From an uncultured Collinsella sp. (GTDB lineage: Bacteria; Actinomycetota; Coriobacteriia; Coriobacteriales; Coriobacteriaceae), in the NCBI GenBank assembly GCA_900552995.1, contig USBX01000022.1, positions 1-10,288 of the forward strand: a stretch of 10,288 nucleotides of DNA, given 5' to 3'. Under the pieces are notes generated by a model that saw only the letters and a list, made by a program, of their open reading frames with translations, ran no database searches and was not told where the DNA came from. The position numbers and the translations under genes are program-made. Below, in pieces: positions 1 to 7,685 of this stretch (positions are counted from its first letter, which is position 1; every line of letters begins with the position of its first letter).

Positions 1-831
1 GTCGATTCCAAGCATGTTCGTTCCTGCCTGGAAGATTACCTTGCGACCTTTCATCCCGACGGGCCGGCCGCGCGGAAAGCTATTGAATGTATCGACGGCA
101 TCAGACACGCCACTTTCCGCGATGCCGATGTCCCTGGCATGGTGGAGACTATAGTCGCCGGGATTGTCCCCGGGGACGGGAGCCGCGGCTTGTCGTTCGA
201 CGTCTATCCCGACGTCCTGCGTGCCGTCAAAGGCATTGCGGGGGAATTTGCTGACGCCTTTCCCGAAGGGGTCGCGCCGCTCGTCAAGGCGATGGAATCC
301 TCCATTGGACGGGATCCCGAGTCTGCAGTGAGGTCAATCGGAAAGAATCGAGTCGAATGGCAGGAGATCCCTTTCGACTCGAGCGAAGCGCATGAGATTC
401 CGGCTTTGGAGGAGGTCGACAGGCTGAGGGAGCTCGCCTTGACGACGCTACGCGAACGGGAGTCGGAGTCTCTTGGCAACGTCCTGAAAAACGCCCCCGA
501 CCAATTCGCGACGAAGCTCTATCTGGCTTTCTCGAAATCAGATGACTGGTCGGAACCCATCCTGTCGCTCATTTCCCTCGACACTTCCCTCCTCGCGAGG
601 GCGATGGAGAAGATGCCTCCCGAAGATATTCGGCTTGTGCACAGTGTCCTTTTTCCGGGCGACCACATGAGGTCGTGCACGGCCTCGCTCGAGGGCGAGG
701 ACAGGAAGGCCCTCGTAGCTTGGGCCAAGAGGCTCGGATCGGAGATCGGCAAGGTCGAGACCATGGAGTATTACCAAAGGATCTATTTCGACGCCATATC
801 CAAGAGTCTCGAATGTCTTGCCGATATCTAG
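1..831 (+). CDS. Hypothetical protein, 5'-truncated by the window edge
   Basis: The reading frame is open from base 1 to the TAG at 829-831, giving at least 276 residues. The first internal ATG is at 139, but the frame upstream of it is equally coding-like, with many G/C-ending codons, so the real start is probably outside the window. I do not recognise the family. The visible part is soluble, rich in acidic and basic residues and predicted mostly helical, with no membrane segment, signal peptide, P-loop or cysteine cluster. It could be the helical C-terminal part of a larger protein. It is more GC-rich than the next gene and is separated from it by 325 bases, so it is probably not in the same operon. 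No convincing terminator follows the stop. Confidence is high that it is coding and nil for function. Confidence 0.8.
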   Translation, partial: VDSKHVRSCLEDYLATFHPDGPAARKAIECIDGIRHATFRDADVPGMVETIVAGIVPGDGSRGLSFDVYPDVLRAVKGIAGEFADAFPEGVAPLVKAMESSIGRDPESAVRSIGKNRVEWQEIPFDSSEAHEIPALEEVDRLRELALTTLRERESESLGNVLKNAPDQFATKLYLAFSKSDDWSEPILSLISLDTSLLARAMEKMPPEDIRLVHSVLFPGDHMRSCTASLEGEDRKALVAWAKRLGSEIGKVETMEYYQRIYFDAISKSLECLADI

Positions 832-918
832 GATCCGCAGCTTTTGCCAAGTTGAAACGTGGCTTAGGATTTGCAGAAGATCTTCTAATGGCAGTCTTAC
901 GACAAGGACGAGGATGCC

Positions 919-1005
919 CTAATGCCTTGCCCAGGCTCCATCCAGCTCCGCCGCGCAGCTCTCGAACACGCACCTAACGGCGGCCATTTCCGACGGGGTC
1001 ACGCG
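919..1005 (-). pseudogene. Possible C-terminal remnant of a minus-strand gene
   Basis: Between genes, the minus-strand frame ending at the TAG at 919-921 carries about 28 codons with almost uniform G/C third positions. Its translation looks protein-like and ends in ELDGAWARH. Upstream (above about 1005) the same frame stays open to 1155 but turns arginine- and proline-rich and loses that character. No ribosome binding site was found. I read it as the 3' end of a gene whose front was lost or replaced. It could also be a chance open frame. Confidence 0.22.
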
Positions 1006-1031
1006 CCCTCCGCTCGCCTTATCCGAGGGCC

Positions 1032-1115
1032 TATGCGGCGGGGCTTGACTTCGAGGACGTCGTCGACTCGTCCCTCGAGCTTGTAAGGCTTGCTGAGGTA
1101 GGCGGACTAGAGTAA
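1032..1115 (+). pseudogene. Possible C-terminal remnant of a plus-strand gene
   Basis: A short plus-strand frame ending at the TAA at 1113-1115 encodes a protein-like tail (including GLDFEDVVDSSLELVRLAE) with mostly G/C-ending codons. The frame is closed by a stop at 975-977, and the codons just after that stop look random. There is no start codon with a ribosome binding site. It sits directly upstream of the STAND NTPase gene and may be debris from whatever occupied this site before the cargo arrived. Evidence is codon pattern only. Confidence 0.2.
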
Positions 1116-1156
1116 GAAAAGAGAAATCAAAAGGCGAATTTACCGCGAGGAGCAAA

Positions 1157-4100
1157 ATGTCCCATATAAATCAGATCCAAGAAGAGCTAAGGCAGATCGA
1201 AGGCGGGCGTTTTCAAACACTAGCAAATCAGTATCTATATAGGAGATATTCGCTTAACAACATCATTGAATTAGGATCCCAATGCGGCACGGATAAAACC
1301 ACGACCGGAGTGCCAGACATGTACTCCGTAGGAGAGAATGGACACTACCTCTTCGCGGCATACACAACCTCTAATTCCGACATCCGCAATAAGCTGCTAA
1401 ATGATGCTAAAGACTGCCTCGACAGGAGCAAAACCGGAATCAATCCGCAACTCATAGATCGAATCATCCTGTGCCACACATACTTTCGCCTTTCACCTCT
1501 GGTACTCGAGGAGGTCCGTGCCATCGATCCACGGATAGAAATAATCGGGCCAGAGACAATTGCGAGCGACCTTGATGGAAAATACCCTGCGCTAGCGCAT
1601 ACGGTATTGGGCGTTCCACTCGGAAAGGGATCATTCATCGCCCCAGACCGCTTCATCGAGCGAAGCCTGAACGACCGTTTCTCAACCGACCTGTCGAAGC
1701 TCCTCATGCACAGGGATTCCGAGTTTTCAGTCATCGTCGAATCGATAGAGCAAAACAAGGCAGTGGTGATTCAGGGGCAGTCTGGATCGGGGAAAACCAA
1801 GATCGCCCTCGACGCATGCCTCTCATTCAGCAAACGGCATCACTGGGATCTTCTTATCTTGGACTCTAGGTATTCATCGCATCTCGACGATGATATCGAG
1901 CTGATTTTGTCGGAGTCGGAAAACATTATCCTTCTAGTCGATGATGCAAACGGCAACCTGTCACTTGAGCACTTGCTGGGAATCTGTTTGGAAAACAAAA
2001 AGCTAAAGATTGTCCTCACCTGCAGGAAGATGCACCGAAGCGAGTTGACCGCAAAAATCGGCAGTTATCTAAATTTCAGAGAAATAGAGCTGGAGCCTCT
2101 AACCGCGGAAAATATAGAAGCGATACTCGAGACCGAATACAACATAAAAAACATAGCACTGAGGGAGAGAGTATCGGCAATCGCAAACGGAAACCTGCGC
2201 TTGGCTATCATGGCAGCAAGCCCCATAGCAGACGGCAATTTCGAAGCCATCCAAGAGCCATACGATCTTCTGAACATCTATATGAATTCCGCCTTAGCTG
2301 GGTACTCCAGCAGAGAGCAACGTCTCGCAGAGATCCTTGCAATCTACGACTGCTGCGGTCTTATTGAAGGAGACCCTTGTTATGAGGATCTCTTGGGCTT
2401 GGGGTACGACGACGCCGAGATTCGGGATTTTGCATCCAGATTGAACGACCAGGAAATCGTCACGATCCTTACCTCAGCCGGTGGCGTGCTAGCCATAAGG
2501 ATGGAAGAGCAGAATCTTCGCGACTTCTTGATATGCCGCCACTTCGCAAAAGAAGGGAACGGCAGTTTTGCAGATTTCATTCTGCATACCGCAGAAATGC
2601 CGAACGCGCCGTATCTCAAAGCCGCCAAGTCAATGGCTGAAGTATGCGGAAGTGCGAGCGTGTACGACTATCTTCGAAGGGAATGCGAGAAAGCTTGGGA
2701 TGAAATAAAGAATCGGGATGAGCGAATTGCCGATCAGTTCATAATCACATTCAATCAACTCCTCCCCGTACAGGCGCTCGCCTTTGCCTCAAACCGCATC
2801 GAAAGTGCTGCTTGCGCTGACGTATCGGAAGAAATTCTCGGCATGAATTCGACATCGGACGGATCTATGCCCCTGCATATTTCCGTATCCCTGATGAACT
2901 CGAGCGAGTATTCGCAAACAGCCTCCGAGTTGTTCGTGAAGTGTGTAGAAAGAGGCACAGAGCGGGCGGCCGAGTACAACTGGGCATGCGGGCAAGACGG
3001 CGCTTTCGCTTACGATTTCGATCGTACGGGATTCGATTTGGAAAACAGCAAACTCGATGCCCTCGCTCAAAAATATCAACAATCGCATTCCCGCAATGTT
3101 GCAGCATGTCTGATCGTCTTGACGAGTTCATACCTCTCTTCAAGGGTCCAGCGCGTTCGGCAAAACGGCATAACGTACACATACAACACCCTGATCTTTA
3201 ATTTCACATCAGAGCTGGCCGAGCTCCACGCCCATTGCTTCCGGGCGCTCTCCGTTCTAGTCGAAACCGAATTCAGCAGGCAAGTTAGATCCACCTTTCG
3301 GCAGCACTTCTCGTTCTATGGCAAAGAACCTGAAGCGGAGCATGCAGAAAACATGCATTCGGTGCTCTCGATGATCGAAGATCTATTCCCCAAATATATA
3401 AGCGAAGACTCGACAATCGATCTCTCATGCAGCTTAAGCATCAACCAGATTTACGAAACATGCGCGCAGAATCCCCCTCTGAGCCTCGATGGGTTCCGCC
3501 AGAGCACATTCGACGCACTTGGCCTGGAGAACTCCGAGTCTCTCGTAGAGAAAGAACCGAGGATATCCGCGGAAGAGTTACCGCTAGAACGACTGACCGA
3601 AGCCCTGGGAAAGCTAGCCGAAGATTATGAGATTTCCGATAAAGAGTGGGAGTCGGGCAGGGCTATCGGAAAAGTCCTTCTGGAAATCGCCAAAAGGACC
3701 CCAGATACTGCCTCAAGCATAATCGCACGCAATATCGCTTCGTCGCCCTCGACGATCCCCGTCCCGTACGAAGCACTTGACCATCTTGCTGAAACCATCG
3801 GCAGGAAGGTCCTTAGAAACGAGCTGGGCGCGGTGATCGACGTGAGTGACCATCCGGCCCTGTTTGACTATCTTGATTTGCTAGCAATAAAGAACGGGCC
3901 CGACAAGGAGGAGCTCGACGAGATCCTCGCAAGACTCGATGACGGCAGAACGCATCTCTGCTTGGAAGATTTGGAGATAGTCGAGCCAAAGCATCCTGGC
4001 TATATCCTCAAATATGCTTCTAGGTTTTCCGAACGCACTCACAATGATGGGGTTTGGCGGTTTTTCGGCAACTGCGGAGACGAAAAGCGCGTCTCCGCTC

Positions 4101-4813
4101 TAGATTCGTACTTCGGATCCAATCCCTTACCGGCTATCAACCTGTATTTTCTCGCACTTGAAGGACGCCCTTCTTTCGACTATAACCTCGCTTTCCTACG
4201 CTGCCTTTTACGCCTTGACAGTTCAATGATTGACCGTTTTTTGGAATACGCTGCCAGCCTCGACTACCGACAAAGGCACGATCTCCTGCGAAGAATCAGC
4301 TCGTTTTGGACCGTCCAGGACAATCGTGCTTGGAATCTGCTGAAAGCATTGATCGATGAAGTGCTGAGCGAACCACTCGGTAGGTTTGAAATAGCCGCTT
4401 TGTTTCCCGTTCGTGACGCAAATGCGCTCTCGAGCGATATTTTTTGGGAGCGCCTGGAATATATCATCCGCGAAAGGATCGCCGACGCAAATAGTCTCGA
4501 TAGAATTAGCTGGGCCTTGTCCGATTGCAATGACGAGGCGAGGGTCAGGGCTATCACCCTCATTCTGTCGCTCGATAAAGACGGGATATCGATCAACGAT
4601 TTGGATCTCCGTCGATCTTCAATGAGCGGGTCTCCAGAAAAAGGCTTTATTCCAGCAAAGCTCAAGGAGATTGAGGCGATTGAATCGATTGCTGCTCAGC
4701 TGCCCGCAGGTGTTGAATATTTAAAACACAGAGAATGGCTGTTAAAAGTGAGGTCTTCAATTGAAAGAGACATCGAAGACGAAAAGTGGAGGCTATTCCA
4801 CGGCAGGCAGTAA
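1157..4813 (+). CDS. Avs-like STAND NTPase with degenerate restriction-endonuclease-like N-terminus
   Basis: This is a 1218-residue protein. Residues about 1-185 look like a PD-(D/E)XK (Mrr/Cap4-like) domain: an EGGRFQ helix at 15-20, then GVPD with Asp54, and a following strand LFAAYTT at 65-71. Relatives as I remember them have Glu at the position of Ala68, so nuclease activity may be lost or altered. Residues about 190-440 form a P-loop NTPase: Walker A GQSGSGKT at 207-214 (Lys213), Walker B LLVDD ending at Asp262-Asp263, and a sensor-1-like LTCR at 287-290. The remaining ~770 residues appear helical and repeat-like, as in STAND sensor regions. Known Avs proteins bind phage proteins through such C-termini, oligomerise and activate the N-terminal effector. 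The start is supported by GAGGAG at 1147-1152, four bases before the ATG. Codon use is AT-richer than the flanks, suggesting acquisition. It could instead be an uncharacterised STAND family outside Avs1-4. Confidence 0.8.
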   Translation: MSHINQIQEELRQIEGGRFQTLANQYLYRRYSLNNIIELGSQCGTDKTTTGVPDMYSVGENGHYLFAAYTTSNSDIRNKLLNDAKDCLDRSKTGINPQLIDRIILCHTYFRLSPLVLEEVRAIDPRIEIIGPETIASDLDGKYPALAHTVLGVPLGKGSFIAPDRFIERSLNDRFSTDLSKLLMHRDSEFSVIVESIEQNKAVVIQGQSGSGKTKIALDACLSFSKRHHWDLLILDSRYSSHLDDDIELILSESENIILLVDDANGNLSLEHLLGICLENKKLKIVLTCRKMHRSELTAKIGSYLNFREIELEPLTAENIEAILETEYNIKNIALRERVSAIANGNLRLAIMAASPIADGNFEAIQEPYDLLNIYMNSALAGYSSREQRLAEILAIYDCCGLIEGDPCYEDLLGLGYDDAEIRDFASRLNDQEIVTILTSAGGVLAIRMEEQNLRDFLICRHFAKEGNGSFADFILHTAEMPNAPYLKAAKSMAEVCGSASVYDYLRRECEKAWDEIKNRDERIADQFIITFNQLLPVQALAFASNRIESAACADVSEEILGMNSTSDGSMPLHISVSLMNSSEYSQTASELFVKCVERGTERAAEYNWACGQDGAFAYDFDRTGFDLENSKLDALAQKYQQSHSRNVAACLIVLTSSYLSSRVQRVRQNGITYTYNTLIFNFTSELAELHAHCFRALSVLVETEFSRQVRSTFRQHFSFYGKEPEAEHAENMHSVLSMIEDLFPKYISEDSTIDLSCSLSINQIYETCAQNPPLSLDGFRQSTFDALGLENSESLVEKEPRISAEELPLERLTEALGKLAEDYEISDKEWESGRAIGKVLLEIAKRTPDTASSIIARNIASSPSTIPVPYEALDHLAETIGRKVLRNELGAVIDVSDHPALFDYLDLLAIKNGPDKEELDEILARLDDGRTHLCLEDLEIVEPKHPGYILKYASRFSERTHNDGVWRFFGNCGDEKRVSALDSYFGSNPLPAINLYFLALEGRPSFDYNLAFLRCLLRLDSSMIDRFLEYAASLDYRQRHDLLRRISSFWTVQDNRAWNLLKALIDEVLSEPLGRFEIAALFPVRDANALSSDIFWERLEYIIRERIADANSLDRISWALSDCNDEARVRAITLILSLDKDGISINDLDLRRSSMSGSPEKGFIPAKLKEIEAIESIAAQLPAGVEYLKHREWLLKVRSSIERDIEDEKWRLFHGRQ

Positions 4814-4858
4814 TCGACTTTAACACCTAGAATTAGGAAAAGCCTCGGGGGCTCCTGC

Positions 4859-5059
4859 CTAGCCCTTCGACCTGCACTGCGTGCAGAAGACAGTCGAGGA
4901 CGAACCGTGGTGCAGCTCCATGAGCTCGAGCTGCATCGCCCTGATCAGGTCGTCGAGCTTGTTCAGCAGCCACTCGTCGATGTTTGTGTCAACGGCCAGC
5001 TGAATACTGTTCAGTTTTACGCTACCACTGACAGCGAGGCCGAAGTGGCTCGTTGCCAT
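4859..5059 (-). pseudogene. Possible 3' remnant (or 66-codon ORF) on the minus strand
   Basis: The minus-strand frame ending at 4859 has about 41 codons (4859-4984) with almost exclusively G/C third positions. The translation is protein-like, including a helical stretch (IDEWLLNKLDDLIRAMQ) and a CTQC pair near the end. Codons nearer the ATG at 5059 are less biased, and no ribosome binding site precedes that ATG. I interpret it as the preserved C-terminus of a gene whose beginning has been replaced. A short intact gene is possible but less likely. A plus-strand open frame across the same bases (from 4907) is treated as a shadow. Confidence 0.27.
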
Positions 5060-5242
5060 TTCGAAGCCGCGCGCGCGGCGCGGAAGGGCGGCGTGGACCC
5101 CGAGTCCACTGCCTGCAAGCTCGACAAGATGATTTGGTTGCTCTGCACAGGCGACTTCTACCGCGAAGGGGGTCTAAAGCTCTTTTCAACCAATGCACTT
5201 GTTGAATCGAACCTGAGCGCCTATTCGGGGGATGGCATTTAA
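5036..5242 (+). pseudogene. Possible C-terminal remnant of a plus-strand gene
   Basis: The last ~68 codons of a plus-strand frame ending in TAA at 5240-5242 translate to a protein-like tail (including KLDKMIWLLCTGDFY), with strong G/C third-position preference in the first two thirds. The frame runs open back to 4907, but that upstream part is antisense to a better minus-strand candidate. No start with a ribosome binding site is visible. I do not recognise the parent family. Together with the minus-strand remnant to its left it fills the 500-base gap between the STAND gene and the next gene. Confidence 0.25.
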
Positions 5243-5280
5243 ATTGGAGCCACTTTCAGAAAAGCGGCGCTGCAAACGCA

Positions 5281-5294
5281 TGCCAAAACTGGCA
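5281..5294. repeat. Small inverted repeat upstream of the 234-residue gene
   Basis: TGCCA and TGGCA flank a 4-base AAAC spacer, 22 bases before the chosen ATG and just ahead of its ribosome binding site. It could be an operator half-site pair or a weak 5'-UTR hairpin. Five-base arms are short enough to arise by chance. Confidence 0.25.
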
Positions 5295-5304
5295 AATTAT
5301 TATG

Positions 5305-5310
5305 AAAGGT
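5305..5310 (+). promoter_or_regulatory. Ribosome binding site deciding the start at 5317
   Basis: AAAGGT lies 6 bases before the ATG at 5317. An in-frame ATG at 5302 has no purine-rich motif in front of it, and this site lies inside its first codons. The downstream ATG is therefore preferred. Confidence 0.6.
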
Positions 5311-5316
5311 AATCTT

Positions 5317-6021
5317 ATGGTAAACGCAGAGGAATCAACTAAGGCCGGTCTATCGCGCTTGCAAGACGACGCAAGGCCGACTATTTGCAGCGACTCTCTC
5401 GAACTTATTTCGAATATCGCAGAGGTTGGCCTGGACGAAATTCTCCAAAACGAGTTCTTGAAGGACATCCCCGTCATCTCAAGCCTAGTGAGCATCTACA
5501 AAATCGGAAACAATATCCACAATGCGCATCTGCTGAAGAAGTATGCGTGTTTCCTCGATGAGTTCAACCGCGACTCTTTTGAAAATGGCTCATGGAACAA
5601 GTACAAGCAATACTTTGAAGAGTCAAATAGGAAGCGCGATATTGAGTACCTGCTTATCCTGCTCGAAAGATACATTGAGGAGGACAAAGCGCGGCGACTA
5701 GCAAAGATTTATGAGGCCTACCTAGATAAAGAAATTAGCTGGGACGATCTTCGTTTGTTTGCAGAGACTTTGGACAGATTTCTACCTGGAGACTACGAAA
5801 TGCTTCGAGAAAAGGAAACTTTTCAGACGCTCAGAGGCAGAGATGCAGAAGTTCTTCTTCGATTAACCGGGCTGGGATTGCTGATTGAGGATATCCATCG
5901 GCAGCAGTGGGACGTAGTAGATACGACGCTCATCTTCGACGATCCCGACGAAATTGAGAAAGAAGAAAGGGTTTATCGTAGGACCGAATTTGGAAACAGG
6001 ATGGTATCTATACTTGGCTAG
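5317..6021 (+). CDS. Hypothetical soluble protein, 234 residues, possible C-terminal winged helix
   Basis: The function is not recognised. The start is chosen from the AAAGGT at 5305-5310. Residues about 27-85 form a helical region with a hydrophobic stretch (IPVISSLVSIYKIG, 51-64) that is too short and polar for a confident membrane helix. Residues about 105-155 are helical and charged. Residues about 177-234 (VLLRLTGLGLLI, then VYRRTEFG near the end) resemble the recognition-helix and wing pattern of winged-helix domains. From memory, similar hypothetical proteins occur widely and often in accessory regions, but I cannot name a Pfam family. It lies 503 bases after the STAND gene on the same strand, too far for a tight operon, and it converges with the 442-residue gene. 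The AT-leaning codon use resembles the STAND gene. No clear terminator is present in the 186-base convergent gap. Confidence 0.75.
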   Translation: MVNAEESTKAGLSRLQDDARPTICSDSLELISNIAEVGLDEILQNEFLKDIPVISSLVSIYKIGNNIHNAHLLKKYACFLDEFNRDSFENGSWNKYKQYFEESNRKRDIEYLLILLERYIEEDKARRLAKIYEAYLDKEISWDDLRLFAETLDRFLPGDYEMLREKETFQTLRGRDAEVLLRLTGLGLLIEDIHRQQWDVVDTTLIFDDPDEIEKEERVYRRTEFGNRMVSILG

Positions 6022-6207
6022 CTACTGCAGACAACAATCTGAGCGCGCTCTTGTCGTCTTGGTTAAACTGCTCGGATCTACCAGTGATTTTTACTGCATT
6101 AGGCATTCGGAAAGGGAATCGGTTCTTCACGATTCGCATCCTTTCTAGTGCTGCCTTTATTTAATGATCGAGATATGCTCGGCGACTGCGGTGTTCTGCC
6201 CCTTAGG

Positions 6208-7536
6208 TTACAGACGGTTGTTTCTATTGAGCTTCCAGAGGAAATACATGGGGTTCTCTTTTGCCTTGGCTTCTCGCAAGAAATCTGCGGATTGAGATGC
6301 AACGGCCCCTATGTCGGCAGCCCCGAGGAAGGCCATGGCATCAGAAGGTGATGCGATTCCGTATTGCCCCAATGTAAAGCTCGCAATTCCGATAGCGGCT
6401 TCAATGCCTGCGGAGGTGACTAATCGGGATCGCTCGTTTTTCATCACTAAAGATATCTTGTGAAGCTCGGGCTCTATTAGGTCGTTCTTCAGGTCAGCTA
6501 ATGTCGAGGTGTCGATGGGCCTTTCGCTCAGGCCTTTGGACAAGGTATCCCTAAACACAAGAAACGACTCTTCGTTTCTAATGCGGCAATCAAGGATGCT
6601 ACGCAACGTTGCATTTTCAGCAATGGGGAGGGGGCAAGATAACCGGCGAATGGGTATGGTCTGATCTTTTCGAGGATAAAGGGTGGAAGTTGCGGACTCG
6701 AGGAACTCAATCTGAGCTGGACGAGTGGTTAAATACGAGCTATTCGAAAAATACGGATTGACGAGGGCTTGAAAGCAATCGTCCAACAAAGGCAGTAGGA
6801 TAGTCGAGATGCCGCCTTTCTCCAGCATGTCTCTATCCAATCGCGTTTCGCCTTGGCTTGCATAGAGCGATTCGTATTCAGACGGGATTACCAGGAAATC
6901 GACATCCATCTCATCATGGGACCCATATGCATCCATTCCCTCAATCGCTACACACAGATTCCCATCTGGTGCTTGTTTTAAAGTGCACGAGGTAGAGGAA
7001 CAGAATTGTCGTACGAGTTCATCCCAATAACTCGATATCAATCCTTTTGCTTTTGATTCTCTTTCGATTTGTCGCGCTAGGCAATCTTTGCAAAGAGGAA
7101 TGTAATTGCTCGAAAATCCGAGTATTCCAGCTTTGACTATGTCTTCGACTCGCATGGTCAAATAGATCCCGAATGCAAGTTCATCGACTGAGGCATAATC
7201 ATCGTGCCCCATTTCGAATGCCGATTCTATAGGGCAATGAATCAGTGTTTTATCTGCATACAATGCTGAGAACTTTGCCAAATGGTAAATGTTTTGCTCT
7301 CGACAGGCATAGTCAGTGCAGGGGAATTTGCCTCCTTCAAGGGTGGAGTCAACAGAAAAATTGAACAGGGATTGATTTTCGATTTTTTCGATTGGGATAA
7401 GGGGTGCAAGGCCCCTAATAAAGGCGTCGAACCTCCTTTGCCCCAGTTCTTCTAGGTACGCAATTATTTCGGCAAGAGAGCTGTTCTTGAATGCGGCTAG
7501 ATAAGAATAAAGGTCATCGTATGCATGAGTCGCCAT
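6208..7536 (-). CDS. Hypothetical protein, 442 residues, with CxxC motif
   Basis: I do not recognise the function. The start is taken as the ATG at 7536 because AGGTGA (7547-7542) lies 5 bases upstream. The in-frame GTG at 7545, which would add three residues, falls inside that motif. Visible features are a helical N-terminus (1-45), Cys73 and Cys78, a CKDC pair at 149-152 that could bind metal or be coincidental, an acidic segment near 200-215 (MDAYGSHDEMDVDF), and a small hydrophobic alanine/glycine-rich region at about 376-412. The C-terminus ends in KENPMYFLWKLNR. There is no P-loop, signal peptide or convincing membrane helix. The gene is AT-rich compared with the AlbA/GHKL gene to its right and converges with the 234-residue gene. 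A small upstream ORF ends inside its ribosome binding site, suggesting translational coupling. A defence role is conceivable from its neighbours only. Confidence 0.8.
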   Translation of the reverse strand: MATHAYDDLYSYLAAFKNSSLAEIIAYLEELGQRRFDAFIRGLAPLIPIEKIENQSLFNFSVDSTLEGGKFPCTDYACREQNIYHLAKFSALYADKTLIHCPIESAFEMGHDDYASVDELAFGIYLTMRVEDIVKAGILGFSSNYIPLCKDCLARQIERESKAKGLISSYWDELVRQFCSSTSCTLKQAPDGNLCVAIEGMDAYGSHDEMDVDFLVIPSEYESLYASQGETRLDRDMLEKGGISTILLPLLDDCFQALVNPYFSNSSYLTTRPAQIEFLESATSTLYPRKDQTIPIRRLSCPLPIAENATLRSILDCRIRNEESFLVFRDTLSKGLSERPIDTSTLADLKNDLIEPELHKISLVMKNERSRLVTSAGIEAAIGIASFTLGQYGIASPSDAMAFLGAADIGAVASQSADFLREAKAKENPMYFLWKLNRNNRL

Positions 7537-7541
7537 TTCGC

Positions 7542-7547
7542 TCACCT
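7542..7547 (-). promoter_or_regulatory. Ribosome binding site overlapping the stop of a small upstream ORF
   Basis: On the minus strand AGGTGA matches the anti-Shine-Dalgarno complement and is 5 bases before the ATG at 7536. The TGA within it is also the stop codon of the 47-codon ORF 7542-7685. This arrangement is typical of coupled translation and argues against the GTG at 7545 as the start. Confidence 0.5.
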
Positions 7548-7685
7548 ACACTTTCGGAAAGAGTTTTGCGTCGTTATTTCCGAGGCGTCGTTGGGCTCGC
7601 AATCGACTCTAGTGTGCAGCTGCTTCTCGACGTACTCCCTCATGTTCTGCCTCCACATGTAACTAATTGATTTGCTATGTGCCAT
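7542..7685 (-). CDS. Possible small ORF (47 residues), leader or gene remnant
   Basis: The minus-strand frame starts at the ATG at 7685 (alternative ATG at 7658, 38 residues) and stops with TGA at 7542-7544. From the ATG at 7658 onward the first ~25 codons are almost all G/C-ending (for example WRQNMREYVEKQL), which is coding-like for this genome. The nine codons before it are AT-rich because they lie in one arm of the palindrome at 7657-7719. No good ribosome binding site precedes either ATG, so a leaderless start or a lost 5' part must be considered. Its stop overlaps the Shine-Dalgarno of the 442-residue gene. It could be a leader peptide, a small partner protein or the surviving front of a broken gene. 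I do not recognise it. Confidence 0.35.
   Translation of the reverse strand: MAHSKSISYMWRQNMREYVEKQLHTRVDCEPNDASEITTQNSFRKCR

Noticed and set aside
4826..4859. Terminator after the STAND gene (CCTA/TAGG and AGCC/GGCT stems)
   Set aside because: The stems are only 4 bp and no T tract follows.
4907..5242. A 111-codon plus-strand ORF as an intact gene
   Set aside because: Its first third is antisense to a more coding-like minus-strand stretch and it has no ribosome binding site; only its last ~68 codons look coding, so it is listed as a remnant.
5298..5303. TATTAT as a -10 box for the 234-residue gene
   Set aside because: The transcription start would fall on or after the ribosome binding site, and no -35 is present at a suitable distance.
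5302..5316. Upstream ATG at 5302 as the start of the 234-residue gene
   Set aside because: No Shine-Dalgarno precedes it, while AAAGGT inside its first codons is well placed for the ATG at 5317.
6116..6135. GAATCG/CGATTC inverted repeat as a bidirectional terminator between the convergent genes
   Set aside because: The stem is 6 bp with an 8-base loop and no T tract on either side; too weak to call.
7537..7545. GTG at 7545 as the start of the 442-residue gene
   Set aside because: It overlaps the AGGTGA ribosome binding motif and has no motif of its own; the ATG at 7536 is correctly spaced from that motif.
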